This document shows positions 1 through 11,556 of a stretch of 64,000 bases of DNA, piece by piece. The stretch is from positions 26,671,872 through 26,735,871 of the forward strand of contig JACDQD010000004.1 of NCBI GenBank assembly GCA_019843655.1, written 5' to 3'. The position numbers were made by a program, and so were the translations under genes. Source of the stretch: Lethocerus indicus (Eukaryota; Arthropoda; Insecta; Hemiptera; Belostomatidae). The stretch's first letter is position 1, and each line of letters opens with the position of its first letter. The notes under the pieces were generated by a model that worked only from the letters and a program-made list of their open reading frames with translations, made no database searches and was not told the origin of the DNA.

Positions 1-116
1 TATTTAATACTTTGAGTATATATATTTTTTAATTAACTTAGGTATATTTTTTAAATAGTTTAAAATTACTAAATCTAATCCATACTGATAAAATAAATAT
101 CCAGTGATACACTTAC

Positions 117-3100
117 ATCAGTAAAAATATTAAGGGGAATTCCACACTTCTCCGCATCCACTAGAGCAATAGCTGACAAGGTGTTCTGAAGGCTAGCATC
201 TCCTAACATGTCCATACTGGAGTCCCTCGGTAGACTAGGAGTACCATCACCATTGCACACTTTTGATGTTATTGTAACTTCTCCAATGAATCCAGTTACA
301 TCTTCACTGCTCCCACCATTTTCATTACCTACTTCTCTAATACAATTACCGTTTGGTATGTGGTCACCTGTAGGAGAATTCATGTTAGCATTATTTATTA
401 TCGGAGTTTTGACTGGTTCACATTTTGACACTTTCTCAATATTGTTTTCTGTGTCTTTTTTCAATTCATCATCCAACACAGGTTGTGGCGGTGCAGTATC
501 TTTGTACTGTGGAACAGGAGACATTGGTCGTGAAGGCCTGAAAAAAGATTCATTATAAGTAATATTGTATTAAATCCTGTAAGGCATTACCATTGAAAAA
601 CATGGATAGTGGATTGTGAGACTATTGTATACATACAATGTTTATATTTTCATTCAATATATATTTAAATTAACAAATAGTGAATAAATTTGGACCCTCA
701 ATATCCCAATAGGTATAATAAATGTGTAGTATTTCCTTTCCTATTAATAAAGTAACTAATAAAATACTTAATTCAATATTATAATTTATATCTTATCAAT
801 AATGCATTCCTATGACTCATCACACATGTGTGATCTTGCCACTTATCAGGCTGAAACACAATCACATTCAGATATATATTTTTAAACTGCCCCAGTTCTT
901 AATGCTATATTAATTCTATTACAGGAGACCCATATCATATTATAATTTTAAAAATTCTGAAATAATCATATTTATCCAGTAAATACATATAATAAAATGT
1001 ATTGATTATGCAATTAAGATAAATACCATTCTATATAAATAAAGCACATCATATACTGATGGTAAAATACATTACAATGGAACCTGCTATAGAAAAAATA
1101 TGAATATTAAATATTACATGATTGAATCATAATTACGCAATGAAATTAATAGAGAATCAAGAAACAATGATAAAAAATACAGTAGGTATGCCATTAATGA
1201 AGTTAAATTGATAAAATATCGTAAAAGCAAAATAATAATATCAACATTGAATATAACATTGACATTTTATAATCAAAATACTTTCACACTAAATAATAAA
1301 ACACAGAATTTTTGTTTTTAAGCATATGTGATGTGTCTTTAGAAAACAGAAGCAGACAGACAAAGAACCCTTCAAGCTGCACTATAAGTGATTTATGATA
1401 ACAAACCTGATACAAGCTGAACTGTATAGTCCTTTTTCAATCATTCCTGGGTGTAATGACAGCAAAGTCAATATTGTCGAACACAAAGGCTGGACAGGAG
1501 AATGAAAGAACAATACTTTCTTTTCAAGAAACATCAGTTTGTACAAAAGCAAAGCTTTATGCCTCAATCTTAAAACAAGATCACGTGCTGACAATCCTAG
1601 AAATTTCAATATTAATTACTCACTAATTTCTCCTTTGTTTAGTATTGTAATGTTACAGTGATATTTCAATAGTTACTTAAAGATATTTAAACTTCTCCTA
1701 AGAATGTTATTATTGTGGTGTTAGTGTTATTATTAATATCTATAATTATATTTTCATAAAACCATTAGATTCATAGAAATTTTTCTATAAATATACCCTA
1801 AAAACATCAAATTTTTCATTAAGAAAAATATTACAATGTTATTATCTTTGTTTATTTTTCATTTCATTAAGCACAAGTAGATAGCTTGTGATCTGTTATG
1901 CACTTATTCATTATCTTTGTGGATGACATATTCATAACAACATAGAGTTTGTACATTCAAATATTGTAATGTCCTCTAATGTAAAATTATGCTGAAAATG
2001 TTTTATACAATAGAGAAGAATCACATACCTACAAACAGTTGTGGTGCACAATGCAAATCTTCAATTTGTTCTAAACAATCATTTAAATGGTGATATGTAT
2101 CTTTCAGAAGGGATACTTTTGTAAAATCACCTTCCTCAAAATAGGCATGGGTTATTAGGTCCATTTTTACATGAATATGACCATACAATGGAACTTTACT
2201 CAGGACACATACAGATTTTTGTACAGTTCCCCTGGTTATGTCAGCTGTCCGATTCTTCAGTTTCTATCACATATGCAAATTACACAACATATAGTTTGTT
2301 GTTAGTAAAATTTTTCCATCACAATATAACCTATACATCTCACTTACTTCAACTGGTATCTGTCTAAAACAGGAAATTCCAAATACAGTTTCATTTGGAC
2401 AATTCAATCCTGGCAAATGAAAAAAAACTGTATCTTGATCATAGTTATGTGAACCATCTGGAAGAGCTAAGGTAGGCAGATATTTCCAACCAGAAGGACA
2501 TTCGTTACTATCTACTGAACCATCAGGTGACAATGGAGGATATGAATATTCCACCTATAAAAGATTATTTTTAATTTTAATTTATATTGCAAAATAAAAC
2601 AAATTTATAAAAGTGCCTGTGAAATATAAATTTTGTATTTCTTTATTTCCATGAATACCAATACTATTAGAACATCATTAGCTGTGCTGCCTAATTTACT
2701 TATGTAAAGGTAACATGTTTCCAGAGGTAGTAACAAAATTGATAGCACAATGGTATAAAAATCCAAACTTTAACAAAAGAATATGTGCAACTACTAGTTT
2801 TTGTTAGAGAATACAGTTATTAAAAGCTAGAAAGCACATCAAGTATTTAAATTTAACACAATCTACCTTATTTTATAACAGAAAAATTATATGTGCCTTA
2901 AAAAAACTTTTCTAAACTGTCATCTTACATTTAAACAGAATGTACCATTTCCAAAAATGTACTGTATAAATATAAGGACTATAGAAATGCAAACATTTTG
3001 GAGTTCTGAATCCCGATAGATATACAGTTACAAGTATTTCCGACAATCTATAACTGACCCGATCTCCGAAATTGCGAACCTGAGGAAACAGACTGCGCAG

Positions 3101-3351
3101 ATTTACTATAAATGAGACTGAAACAATATATTCAGTTGAAAATAATACCTGCACATCCTACCGAAGCGGTCTTATAGACATATATAATTATTAGACAAAC
3201 CGAGTTAACAAATAATCTATAATAACAGGTAGTTCCAACGGGGTTACTCCGATGTCGGATTGCTCACCTGACATCCCTTTTTGTGATGAAACCCAACAAC
3301 CAAAACGTGTAAAACAGGCCGCTGACGTTGATTTGGGATATTTCCGTCCAT
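117..3351 (-). CDS. AVL9: AVL9 late secretory pathway protein homologue (3' part outside window)
   Basis: Conserved eukaryotic protein related to DENN-type proteins, implicated in late secretory traffic and cell polarity. Coding exons, in order of transcription, are 3351-3268, 2554-2348, 2263-2029, 1596-1407 and 537-117. They give 379 codons with all phases matching, against about 650 residues in the human protein. The ATG at 3351 is the only in-frame ATG after an upstream stop. Recognisable conserved blocks are VVGFHHKKGCQ (near residue 18), EYSYPPLSPDG, WKYLPTLALPDGSHNY, DTVFFHLPG, VFGISCFRQIPVE, a block containing TVQKSVCVLSKVPLYG, and GLSARDLVLRLRHKALLLYK followed by LEKKVLFFHSPV. The fifth exon encodes a long acidic, low-complexity linker before CGIPLNIFTD, as in human AVL9. 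The donor at 116-111 is intact, so the remaining exons lie left of base 1. The identification is by remembered similarity to human AVL9 and is secure. The gene is divergently oriented to MIOS. Confidence 0.93.
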
Positions 3352-4363
3352 TTCATTAATGAAGGCGACAAACTCTTCGATCACTGAATGAACTCATCAC
3401 TAAACTTCGGGATTGATTTGTTTAGCTGTCAGTGTGAGCGCCATCACTACTCTCATGTGTTTTCACATGTTGGCTATCCTGGTTATTTCTATTTCTAACT
3501 TGTTAAAAGTGCATTATTTTAAACTGTACATTATATGTTGTCCAGTGTTCTGCCTCTATTTTATCATTTATTGGGTTTAATATTAAGCTTTATAGTTTAA
3601 TTATATCAATTTTTTGTCACTTATGAAATAATGGTGTCAGGAAATTTAAAGTAATCAAAATTCACTCTCACAAGAGATATCTGAACTCAAATCGCTCTAA
3701 CTCATGCATTTTTTAATAAAGTTAATTACTGTATGGACCATTACAATAGATAACAAAACTAATCACCCAGCAAAATTTTACTGGTTAAAAAAGAATATGG
3801 ATATTGGAAATGGACGACTTCCCAAATTATAGTTTATGCCTACTGAATGTTGTAATCACACTATATTAAATAAGAAGCGACAACGCTTTCATCTCTGAAC
3901 AAACGAACATGTATACGATAAAAGTTTTTAATAAATTAAAAATAATTTATCGGCGATGGCAATCTCTACTTGTGAATTATGTTTAGCTCAATTGGTGGAG
4001 TGCGGTTTGAATAGAAAAAGGGATCTACGATTTCCAGAGTTATAAAAGTTATTTGCTCGTCGAAGTTAGGATCAACTCGCACATTGTGTGGAACCAACCA
4101 CTTAGACCGAGTTCTTGCCTTGGGACCGGTATCAACTGTTTACGTTATTGTCGTAAACACTACTTATTACCTTCCTGGGTTAACACTGGTTTTGTCCCTC
4201 CGTGCTTTTTACTAGATCCTACTCTGATGACAGGCTTAATACCTTAAATAATTTAGTTCTAACGATCATCGTTTATATTTGTACTTAAGTCTGCGGATAA
4301 GATCCATAGCAAATTCGGAGAAAAACTCGTCTTAAACATTGGGGAAGTTTGTTTTATTTAACC
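3352..4363. promoter_or_regulatory. Head-to-head AVL9/MIOS intergenic interval
   Basis: About 1 kb separates the AVL9 start codon (minus strand) from the MIOS start codon (plus strand). It must contain both 5' UTRs and both core promoters. I see no TATA box at a convincing distance and no long open frame with recognisable content. A shared or closely abutting bidirectional promoter is the simplest reading, but no transcription start can be located from sequence alone. Confidence 0.45.
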
Positions 4364-7300
4364 ATGAGCGGTGTCAGATTGGAAGTTCAGTGGTCTCCAG
4401 TGCACTATGATAAATTTATTACTTGGGGAACCGAGATATTTTTGTACGAAACTATTCCGAAAAAAAAAGATGCATCAGATTCTTCCTGTAAGTTGCACAA
4501 ACTTGTCCAACAGTTAGTTAAAAATATTATCTTCTTAAAAATTATCTAATACTTACGATGTTTCTAGATATTATTTGATTTTTTTTACTCCAGATATTGA
4601 ACTGTCAGATACAACCGCTGCTCAGCTATTGGCCACAAATTCTAATCATTATTTTAAATGTGTTGATATATACCCTAAAGATGAAATTGATATTCTTCTG
4701 GCAGTTGGACAGGCCAATGGCAAGGTAGCTTTAAGTACATTTGGACCATCTGTTTTTGATGGAACTGGTCTCGCTGGACTTGAATTAGGTGATTATTTTC
4801 AGATTAGTCCAATAAAAGTATTAAAATATTACATATTTGCTCTAATAAATTGGTTTCACTATGGCATGAATTTATCAGCTTAATTGTTCTAAATGTATAA
4901 TTTTAATGGTGGTTGTATTTCTTATAGTTCCAAAACATGCCCGTCAATGTAACGTAGTGGCTTGGAACCGAGTTGATTCCAACCTAATAGCTGCTGGCCT
5001 GGACAAGTACAGAAGTGATCACTGTGTATTAGTGTGGGACGCAACTGTGTGTGCTAACAGCTCAACCTGCTCAACTCTGGCTGATATGGGACTGTCGGAT
5101 GCTGCTCACTCACTGGCCTGGTTTTATAACCAGCCAAGAGCTCTTGTTGTTGGAATGAACAATAAGCATTTGAAGATGGTCGATCTTAGAGGTCTGTATG
5201 AAACTATAGTTTCAGTAACCTGCATGAAAATTAAATGACTTTATAAATGAATTTATATAAATTTATATAAATTGAACATTTATAAATGAATTTATATAAA
5301 TGAGCATGAATCTATTTTCAGGGAAATAAATGAAACCATTTAAACCTGTGATTTTCTCTCTCCTCCTACTTGTTTAAATTATTGTATAATATTGTGTAAT
5401 GAAAAGATTTCCTATTGGTCAATTATTTTGTTTAATTGTAATCATATTTTTAAATGAAGGACAATTAACTTCTTCTTATATATTATAATGTACTAGAAGC
5501 ATTTTATTAATTCTGTTGTACAATAATTCATACTAGATCCTTCAAAAGCTGTGAATTCATCCCAAACAAAAGCAGTTCATGGATTGACTGTGTCTGCCCA
5601 CAATGATCATCATATAGCAAGCTATGTAGATACGCAGATTGTTATTTGGGATACAAGGAGTTTTGACAAACCAGTACTTACATTACCTCAACTTAAACCT
5701 GTCACCAAACTTATTTGGTGCCCCACAAGGTGATTGATGAGATCATAATTTTGTTTCATTAATTTTATTAACAAAAATAATATGGAAAATATTTTTATTC
5801 AAAAAGACAATTGTGATTATCATATTTGGGGTGATTTAACACATTCAAGGTATGCTTTATTGCTTTATGCTAAAGTCATAGTCAAAAATAATATAATGAA
5901 ACATAGGTTAGAGGTAAGTTAGTACAAATCACTATGCACCTAATGCTCAGTTATGAATTATTGCAATCAATGAAATTATTCACTATTATTGCTAATTTAA
6001 TGATTTTCAGGCATAATTTGTTGGGTTCATTACAGCGTGATAGCAGGTCAATACATCTACATGATGTCCAGCAATCTGTAGATGACACAGTTGATCCATC
6101 AGTTTTAGAAAGGAGTGTAAAACCTGGGACTGTTAATCAAATTACTTCTTTCTCATGGCATCCAAAACATGAAAACAGGTTGCTTGTGCTTACTGTTCAA
6201 GGTAATTTGTTGTTATTTTCTGGCATTCTTTAAATATATATAAAGTATGTATTTTCATTATTAGTGTTGCCTCTTGCACATTTATGTATAACAGCCTCTT
6301 GCAGTTTATGCATTTTGTTTTAATGTTAAATTTTTTCCTCCACACTTTATTTTAACAGACCTTAATAAATAAATTCTCTAAAGAGAATAAATTCTCTTTT
6401 TATATTTAATAATTTAGTGTATTGATATTTTCTGCATGCAGGGGCATTAACTGATTTTTGTGTCTTTGAACGCATGACTTTAAATTGGTCACAAACATCA
6501 AATGTTGTGTGGACATATGGAAGAAAAACTTTGAAAATGGTTAGTGATTTGGATGAAATTTATGAGGCTATAGGTGATATTTCAAGCTTGATAAAGAACC
6601 GTGCACTTCTTGATTATGGTCTCAAGGTATGACAGCTTTTGTGTTATAGGCATGTGATAAACATTTTGACTTATTAATTGTTTATAAAATGAAATATTTT
6701 TTAAATTGTACAACAGTTTGTATTTAAATATACTTAAATGTTTTATTATATTTGTATTTTTATTACTCATACAATTTTCTGTTTTCTTACAGCCTGAGTT
6801 AAAAGATAATGCCGATTTAGTAAATGATGAGAGTATGAAAAACTTATGGGTCTGGCTTCATCAAAGTAAATTACTGGTAGATAAAGGTATATTAGACTCA
6901 GCTTCAGGTTCAAAACACCCTGGTGTAAGGTGCTTAAGCCTTTTGATTTATGTAATAATATTTTCTATTTCTAAAAACTAAATAGTAATAGAGGAAATAT
7001 TTTTTAGAAGTGTACTTGGTCTTGATTCATCTAATGGGGCTGTATTTATGAAGTCTGAGATTGTTTATTCACCGTGGGTTGCTATAAATGGCAATGCCAC
7101 AGCTAAAGTGTACAGGTTAGTTTAAGGCATAATATTTGATGAATTTAAATAGTAATATTTTTTAGAATACTTTTTGTTGTATTATTACTTCTCAAATTCA
7201 TAAAAGGGGCCTCGGCGGCCGCGGGCGTTGGGGCGTGCGTCTGTTAACACTGAGGTCGGTGGTTCGGAGTCCACCCAAGTGAATGATGGCTACCCCTGAC

Positions 7301-9358
7301 ATTTGCCATGGGTGTTAGCCTGTAAGCTAGTTTATAAGTAGAGTCCAGTGATCGTAAGTCGCCCCTGCGGTCACAAGTCCAATATAGTCTGAGTAACTGG
7401 CTGCACTATAAGCAAAAAAAATTGATAAAATATCAAATTTTAGGAGTGAACTAAGGGACAAGGCATTGCACTTGTGTAACTGGAGGTTTGTTCATGACAC
7501 TTCAGCATTTAATCAGATAATGGAGCAGCTAGAAATAGAAGGTTGGTTTTTATTGAGTATATTTAACAACAATAAATTTGATCATGCTTGGTATTTTATC
7601 AGTATATCATAAAATAATCACATACATATTTTTTTAATGTTTTATTTTACATGTGTGTACATATTTTATATATACAGGTGCTGTAACAAGGGCTGCAGCA
7701 TTAGCAGTTTTTAGTTTGCATTTAAGGCATGCCATCAAGTTGCTCTCACATGAAACAAAGTATAGCACGGTTGCAATGGCCCTTTCAGGTAACGTTTAGT
7801 AAAATTCAACTTTGTATTAGTTCCCTGAGCTACCCCTATGTTGTACTTTAAATTATTTTTACTGTTAAGCTTTAAGAAGATGAACAGTTTATTATTTAGA
7901 AATATTCCTATTTTAAAAAATATTTATTTTTAAACAAGTCATTTCAACTTAACTTCTTATGACAATATTTGTTCTGATGTAATTTTTTGCAATAGGCTAT
8001 ACAGATGAAAAAAACAGTATGTGGAGGGAATCTTGCACTATTTCAAGAACAAAACTCTCTGACCCTTATCTCCGAGCAATATTTGCATTTCTAACAACCG
8101 ACTCTGATAGTTATGATTTGGTTCTTGTAAGTAGCATATTTCTGATAAAAATAATTTTTGAAGTAGTTTTTAAATAATACTTTCTACCTGTTAATTAAAA
8201 TATAATTGGAACATTTATTACAGAATGATGGTGGAATGGCAGTTGAGGATAGGGTAGGTTTTGCACTCACCTTTCTTTCAGACTCTCGCCTTGCAGAATA
8301 TATTAATCAGCTGACAGAAACACTTATTATTGAAGGCAATCTAGCTGGAATTTTATTAACTGGTTAGTTGAACATTATACCAATGGCTTGGTATTTGTCT
8401 ATATAATTTCCATTTTAAATGAGTAATGACAATTTTAATGTTTCACAGGAGGAAGCAATGAATCAATATTGTTATTGCAACAGTACATTGATAAAACTGG
8501 TGATGTTCAAAGTGTATGCCTTATTGCATTGCGTGCATTTTCACCTGAACTTTTGGAACACGACCGTACTCAATATTGGATTAGCAGGTTGTATCTGTTA
8601 AGAAACAGAAATTTCTTTTATAAAAAATTCATTTATTTTGATATATTACTAATAAACTATTTTATGAATTGACATAATATTCATATTATTTATATTTCAC
8701 TATATAGTCATAGCGAAGTTTCTTTTGATATAAAAATCTTGCAGTTAAATTGATAAAATAAATTATAAATTATCATTTTGTTACATAAGACCAATCATTT
8801 TCAATATTTTCCTATTTGATATTATTATACCTCCTGTATTATATATTCTATTTCTGTATTTAATTAAAATTAATATTTACTTCTAACAGTGTATTATTTA
8901 AATTTATCATTGAGTATTATTAATTATAAAGTTATAGAGAACTACTTGATTCGTGGAGATTGTGGACTCAGAGAGCCCAGTTTGACATCTGGCTCAATCG
9001 GCGGACAGGTTCTCGACCTGAACAGCAAATTTACGTTACTTGCAATTTTTGTGGGAAAAGTACATCCACACAGTCTCTTACTAGAAATAAAACAACTTAC
9101 CCTAGACTGGGTACGTCTCCTAATCAAAACAAGGTATTGATTTTGTCCAGTGTCTGCTATATTCTTAATGAGTTAAGGACTTTAAACATAAAATAGTTCT
9201 AGCAGAAAAGTAAGAGATTATGTCTCACTAGGTGCATACTTCCTTCTATCCCTTTCATAATTCTTGCAATTGTTATGTCAAAATTTTTATGAGTTGTTGA
9301 ACTTCTGTTAATTCAGTTAATAGCTTAGATGGTATAACTTAGTCGTTAAATGGTTGTT

Positions 9359-9404
<46 letters not shown>

Positions 9405-10084
9405 GTATTACTTAACTTATATATTACTTTAAAAAATCATTGTTTTAGATGTCTTGCTGTCCAAACTGTCGCAAACCTCAGCCAAGATGTGCCATATGTC
9501 TAGTCAATATGGGAACAGCATCTTGCTACCAGCCTGAAAGTCCTACAACGCCGACATCTCAGATAAATCCATTTGACTACTGGTTTACATGGTGTCAGAC
9601 TTGTCGCCATGGTGGCCACGCTGCACATATGACACAGTGGTTCAAGTAAGTGTTTTAATTTTCTCAAACATTGTAAATGATTGAAATCACATTTCATCCT
9701 CATATCAAATTTCATTCTGTGCAATATTATTTATTCCTACTATGATTAGAGTGATTTGTAACTAGTTTCCACCTCTATATTAATATTAATTTATAATATT
9801 ATGTTATTTATCAGAAAACAAATTTTATGTTATCTAAAATGAATGTTTTTCTGTGATGTGAAATGAAAATTTCTACTGCATGCTATAATTCTTTTGAGTT
9901 ATATATTGGAATATTAAAATATCTAAATCCTATATGATCTATCAAAATGTATTATTTTTATGTGTTTAATTGTATTCAACTGTTTTAAAGGGAACACTTG
10001 GAGTGCCCTGTCACAGCATGTTCCTGTAGATGCTTGTCATTGGATGCAGCAAGTAACATTCCATCAGTTAACTCTGTTTCATAA
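4364..10084 (+). CDS. mio: MIOS / mio, GATOR2 complex WD-repeat and zinc-ribbon subunit
   Basis: Subunit of GATOR2, the complex that opposes GATOR1 and so supports TORC1 activation by amino acids at the lysosome; in Drosophila, mio acts in oocyte development. Sixteen exons: 4364-4487, 4594-4788, 4928-5191, 5537-5729, 6011-6201, 6442-6626, 6793-6929, 7008-7115, 7444-7541, 7678-7788, 7996-8126, 8224-8362, 8449-8587, 8938-9133, 9449-9645 and 9991-10084. Phases close exactly to 833 residues (human 875). The start ATG lies in an ACCATGA context. The N-terminal half is a WD propeller (LLAVGQANGKV, VPKHARQCN, SNLIAAGLDKYR, IVIWDTRSFDKPVLTL, FSWHPKHENR). The middle contains the diagnostic GYTDEKNSMWRE and IDKTGDVQS. 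The C-terminus is a RING/zinc-ribbon module: CNFCGK, CPNCRKPQPRCAICL, TWCQTCRHGGHAAH and ECPVTACSCRC. All expected Cys/His pairs are present, so the gene looks functional. It converges on the ABCB gene. Confidence 0.96.
5241..5303. repeat. Short tandem duplication in MIOS intron 3
   Basis: A roughly 22-bp AT-rich unit (TTATAAATGAATTTATATAA) appears at 5241 and again about 39 bp later. It lies wholly within the third intron and looks like local slippage. Confidence 0.6.
7205..7415 (+). repeat. Probable tRNA-derived SINE in MIOS intron 8
   Basis: This GC-rich island of about 200 bp interrupts an AT-rich intron. Its 5' part contains GGTTCGGAGTCC at 7261-7272, close to the Pol III B-box consensus, about 30 bp after a G-rich segment where an A-box would lie. 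It ends in an A-rich stretch around 7412-7420. Size, internal promoter-like motif and A-rich tail fit a tRNA-derived SINE in the sense orientation of MIOS. I found no convincing target-site duplication and no second full copy in the window. It sits about 30 bp upstream of the exon 9 acceptor. Confidence 0.55.
9363..9398. repeat. (AT)n microsatellite in MIOS intron 14
   Basis: An uninterrupted run of about 18 AT dinucleotides lies 50 bp upstream of the exon 15 acceptor and is followed by a degenerate ATGT extension. Confidence 0.95.
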
Positions 10085-10380
10085 AATACCAGAACAACTG
10101 AATTTTGTTCTCTCAGCTTGTTTACCCATTCTATGTAATTCAGAAGTATGTTTCGTACATGTTTTTGTTATAAAATTATATTGTAATTTTATTTTATAGC
10201 CTTATATTATTTTTCTTTACTGTATTTGAATTTTTTTCATCAAATTTTTTATTATGATATTCCTTTTACTTTTTTATAATGTTATATTTTGTAAATAATA
10301 TATTTACAAATGATAATAGTCTTGTTGGGACTCAATGTATTATAATGTAAATAATTGTAATAATATAATTTGCAAATAAT

Positions 10381-10386
10381 AATAAA
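10381..10386 (+). terminator. Candidate MIOS polyadenylation signal
   Basis: A canonical AATAAA lies about 300 bp after the MIOS stop codon, in AT-rich sequence. Another AATAAA occurs near 10626. Which is used cannot be told from sequence. Confidence 0.35.
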
Positions 10387-10801
10387 ATTTGTAAGAGTTC
10401 TATTTTATGCATTTTTTGTTTAAAATTTAATTTAAATCATTTTCAGTTTAAAATTTCTAGATTTGATTTGTCCAGTTATCAGTGATTGATGATGATAAAT
10501 TGAGGATATTTCATGACTTACTTTAATTAATTTTTGAAGGTTTCAATCTGATGAATCAGTCTTCATAGAATTTTAAACTTCATTAGATTTCCTGTACATT
10601 TGCATTCTTGAACCCTAAGTAAACAATAAATTAAAAAATTCATTTCCTGAAGTGATATAAATAATTGCAATTATTTTATGATGAGTATCTAAGAGAGTCA
10701 AGGTTACCCTTTGAGGTAACCTCGATTAATAGGTATTTTAACAAGCTTTCTTATATTTCATCAAAAACTACCCCACCCATATTTTCCTGATCCTATTTTA
10801 C

Positions 10802-11163
10802 ACAACTATTTTACAGGACCATTAAAATGTAACTTTAATGTTCAAAAATGTATTCTTACACCTGCTGTAAATACTATAAAACAATTGGTTTAATTTAGAA
10901 TATCTGTTTTGTGGTCCGTGAGGGGTTGGAATATCGTAGATTTTGTGTGTTTCTGTTACCTCTCGGTTTGGTTTTTTGTTAGACAACTATTTTACAGGAC
11001 CATTAAAATGTAACTTTAATGTTCAAAAATGTATTCTTATAACTGCTGTAAATACTATAAAACAATTGGTTTAATTTAGAATATCTGTTTTGTGGTCTGT
11101 GAGGGGTTGGAATATCGTAGATTTTGTGTGTTTCTGTCTCCTCTCGGTTTGGTTTTTTGTTAG
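10802..11163. repeat. 181-bp direct tandem duplication
   Basis: The sequence beginning ACAACTATTTTACAGGACCA at 10802 is repeated almost perfectly from 10983, giving a 181-bp period. Both copies run through a TGTGGTC..GTGAGGGGTTGGAATATCGTAGATTTTGTGTG segment (quoted in part) and end at TTTTTTGTTAG. The few differences (for example CCGTGAG versus CTGTGAG, and CTGTTACC versus CTGTCTCC) suggest a recent duplication. A diverged piece of the same segment recurs at 43736-43790. Confidence 0.9.
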
Positions 11164-11556
11164 ACCGGTTTCGTCATCTTCAGTAGTGGTGTTAGTCACA
11201 TTGGTACTTTGGATGTTTTTTGGGCATCCTCACTGCACTGTCACTGTCACTGTCACTTGTGCTGTGGTGGTTGTCTGTCGTTTGTATATATATTTGTCTT
11301 GTTATTGTGTTTTTGGGGGATGTTTTTTGTCTTATGAGGGTTGGGAGGGATTTTGTTAATTGACTTTAGCCTTTCGCCGGATTATCGGTCAAATCTATAT
11401 TTGATCACACAACTGGTCACAACCATTAAGTTCCAACTACCAAATATATGACAGGAAACCTAGGATAGGAAAGGACCTGGTATTGTGTATTTACGTTCAT
11501 AAAAGTTTTCCTGTTGTTCCAAAATTTATTGAAAAACATCTATTTTTAGTAATCTA
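11164..11556. other. Spacer between the 181-bp duplication and the minisatellite
   Basis: GT-rich sequence continuing from the duplication, with a short CACTGTCACTGTCACTGTCA-type repeat near 11233-11255, followed by unremarkable AT-rich sequence. An 89-codon open frame over 11090-11359 has GT-driven low complexity (VVV, TVTVT) and is not believed to be coding. This stretch may be the internal part of the same repeat element. Confidence 0.4.

Noticed and set aside
7205..7290. A true tRNA gene at the B-box-like motif
   Set aside because: No acceptor stem or anticodon arm can be folded around GGTTCGGAGTCC, so a SINE head is more likely than a functional tRNA.
11090..11359. Plus-strand frame of 89 codons in the spacer before the minisatellite
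   Set aside because: Low-complexity valine-rich translation from GT-rich sequence inside a repeat.
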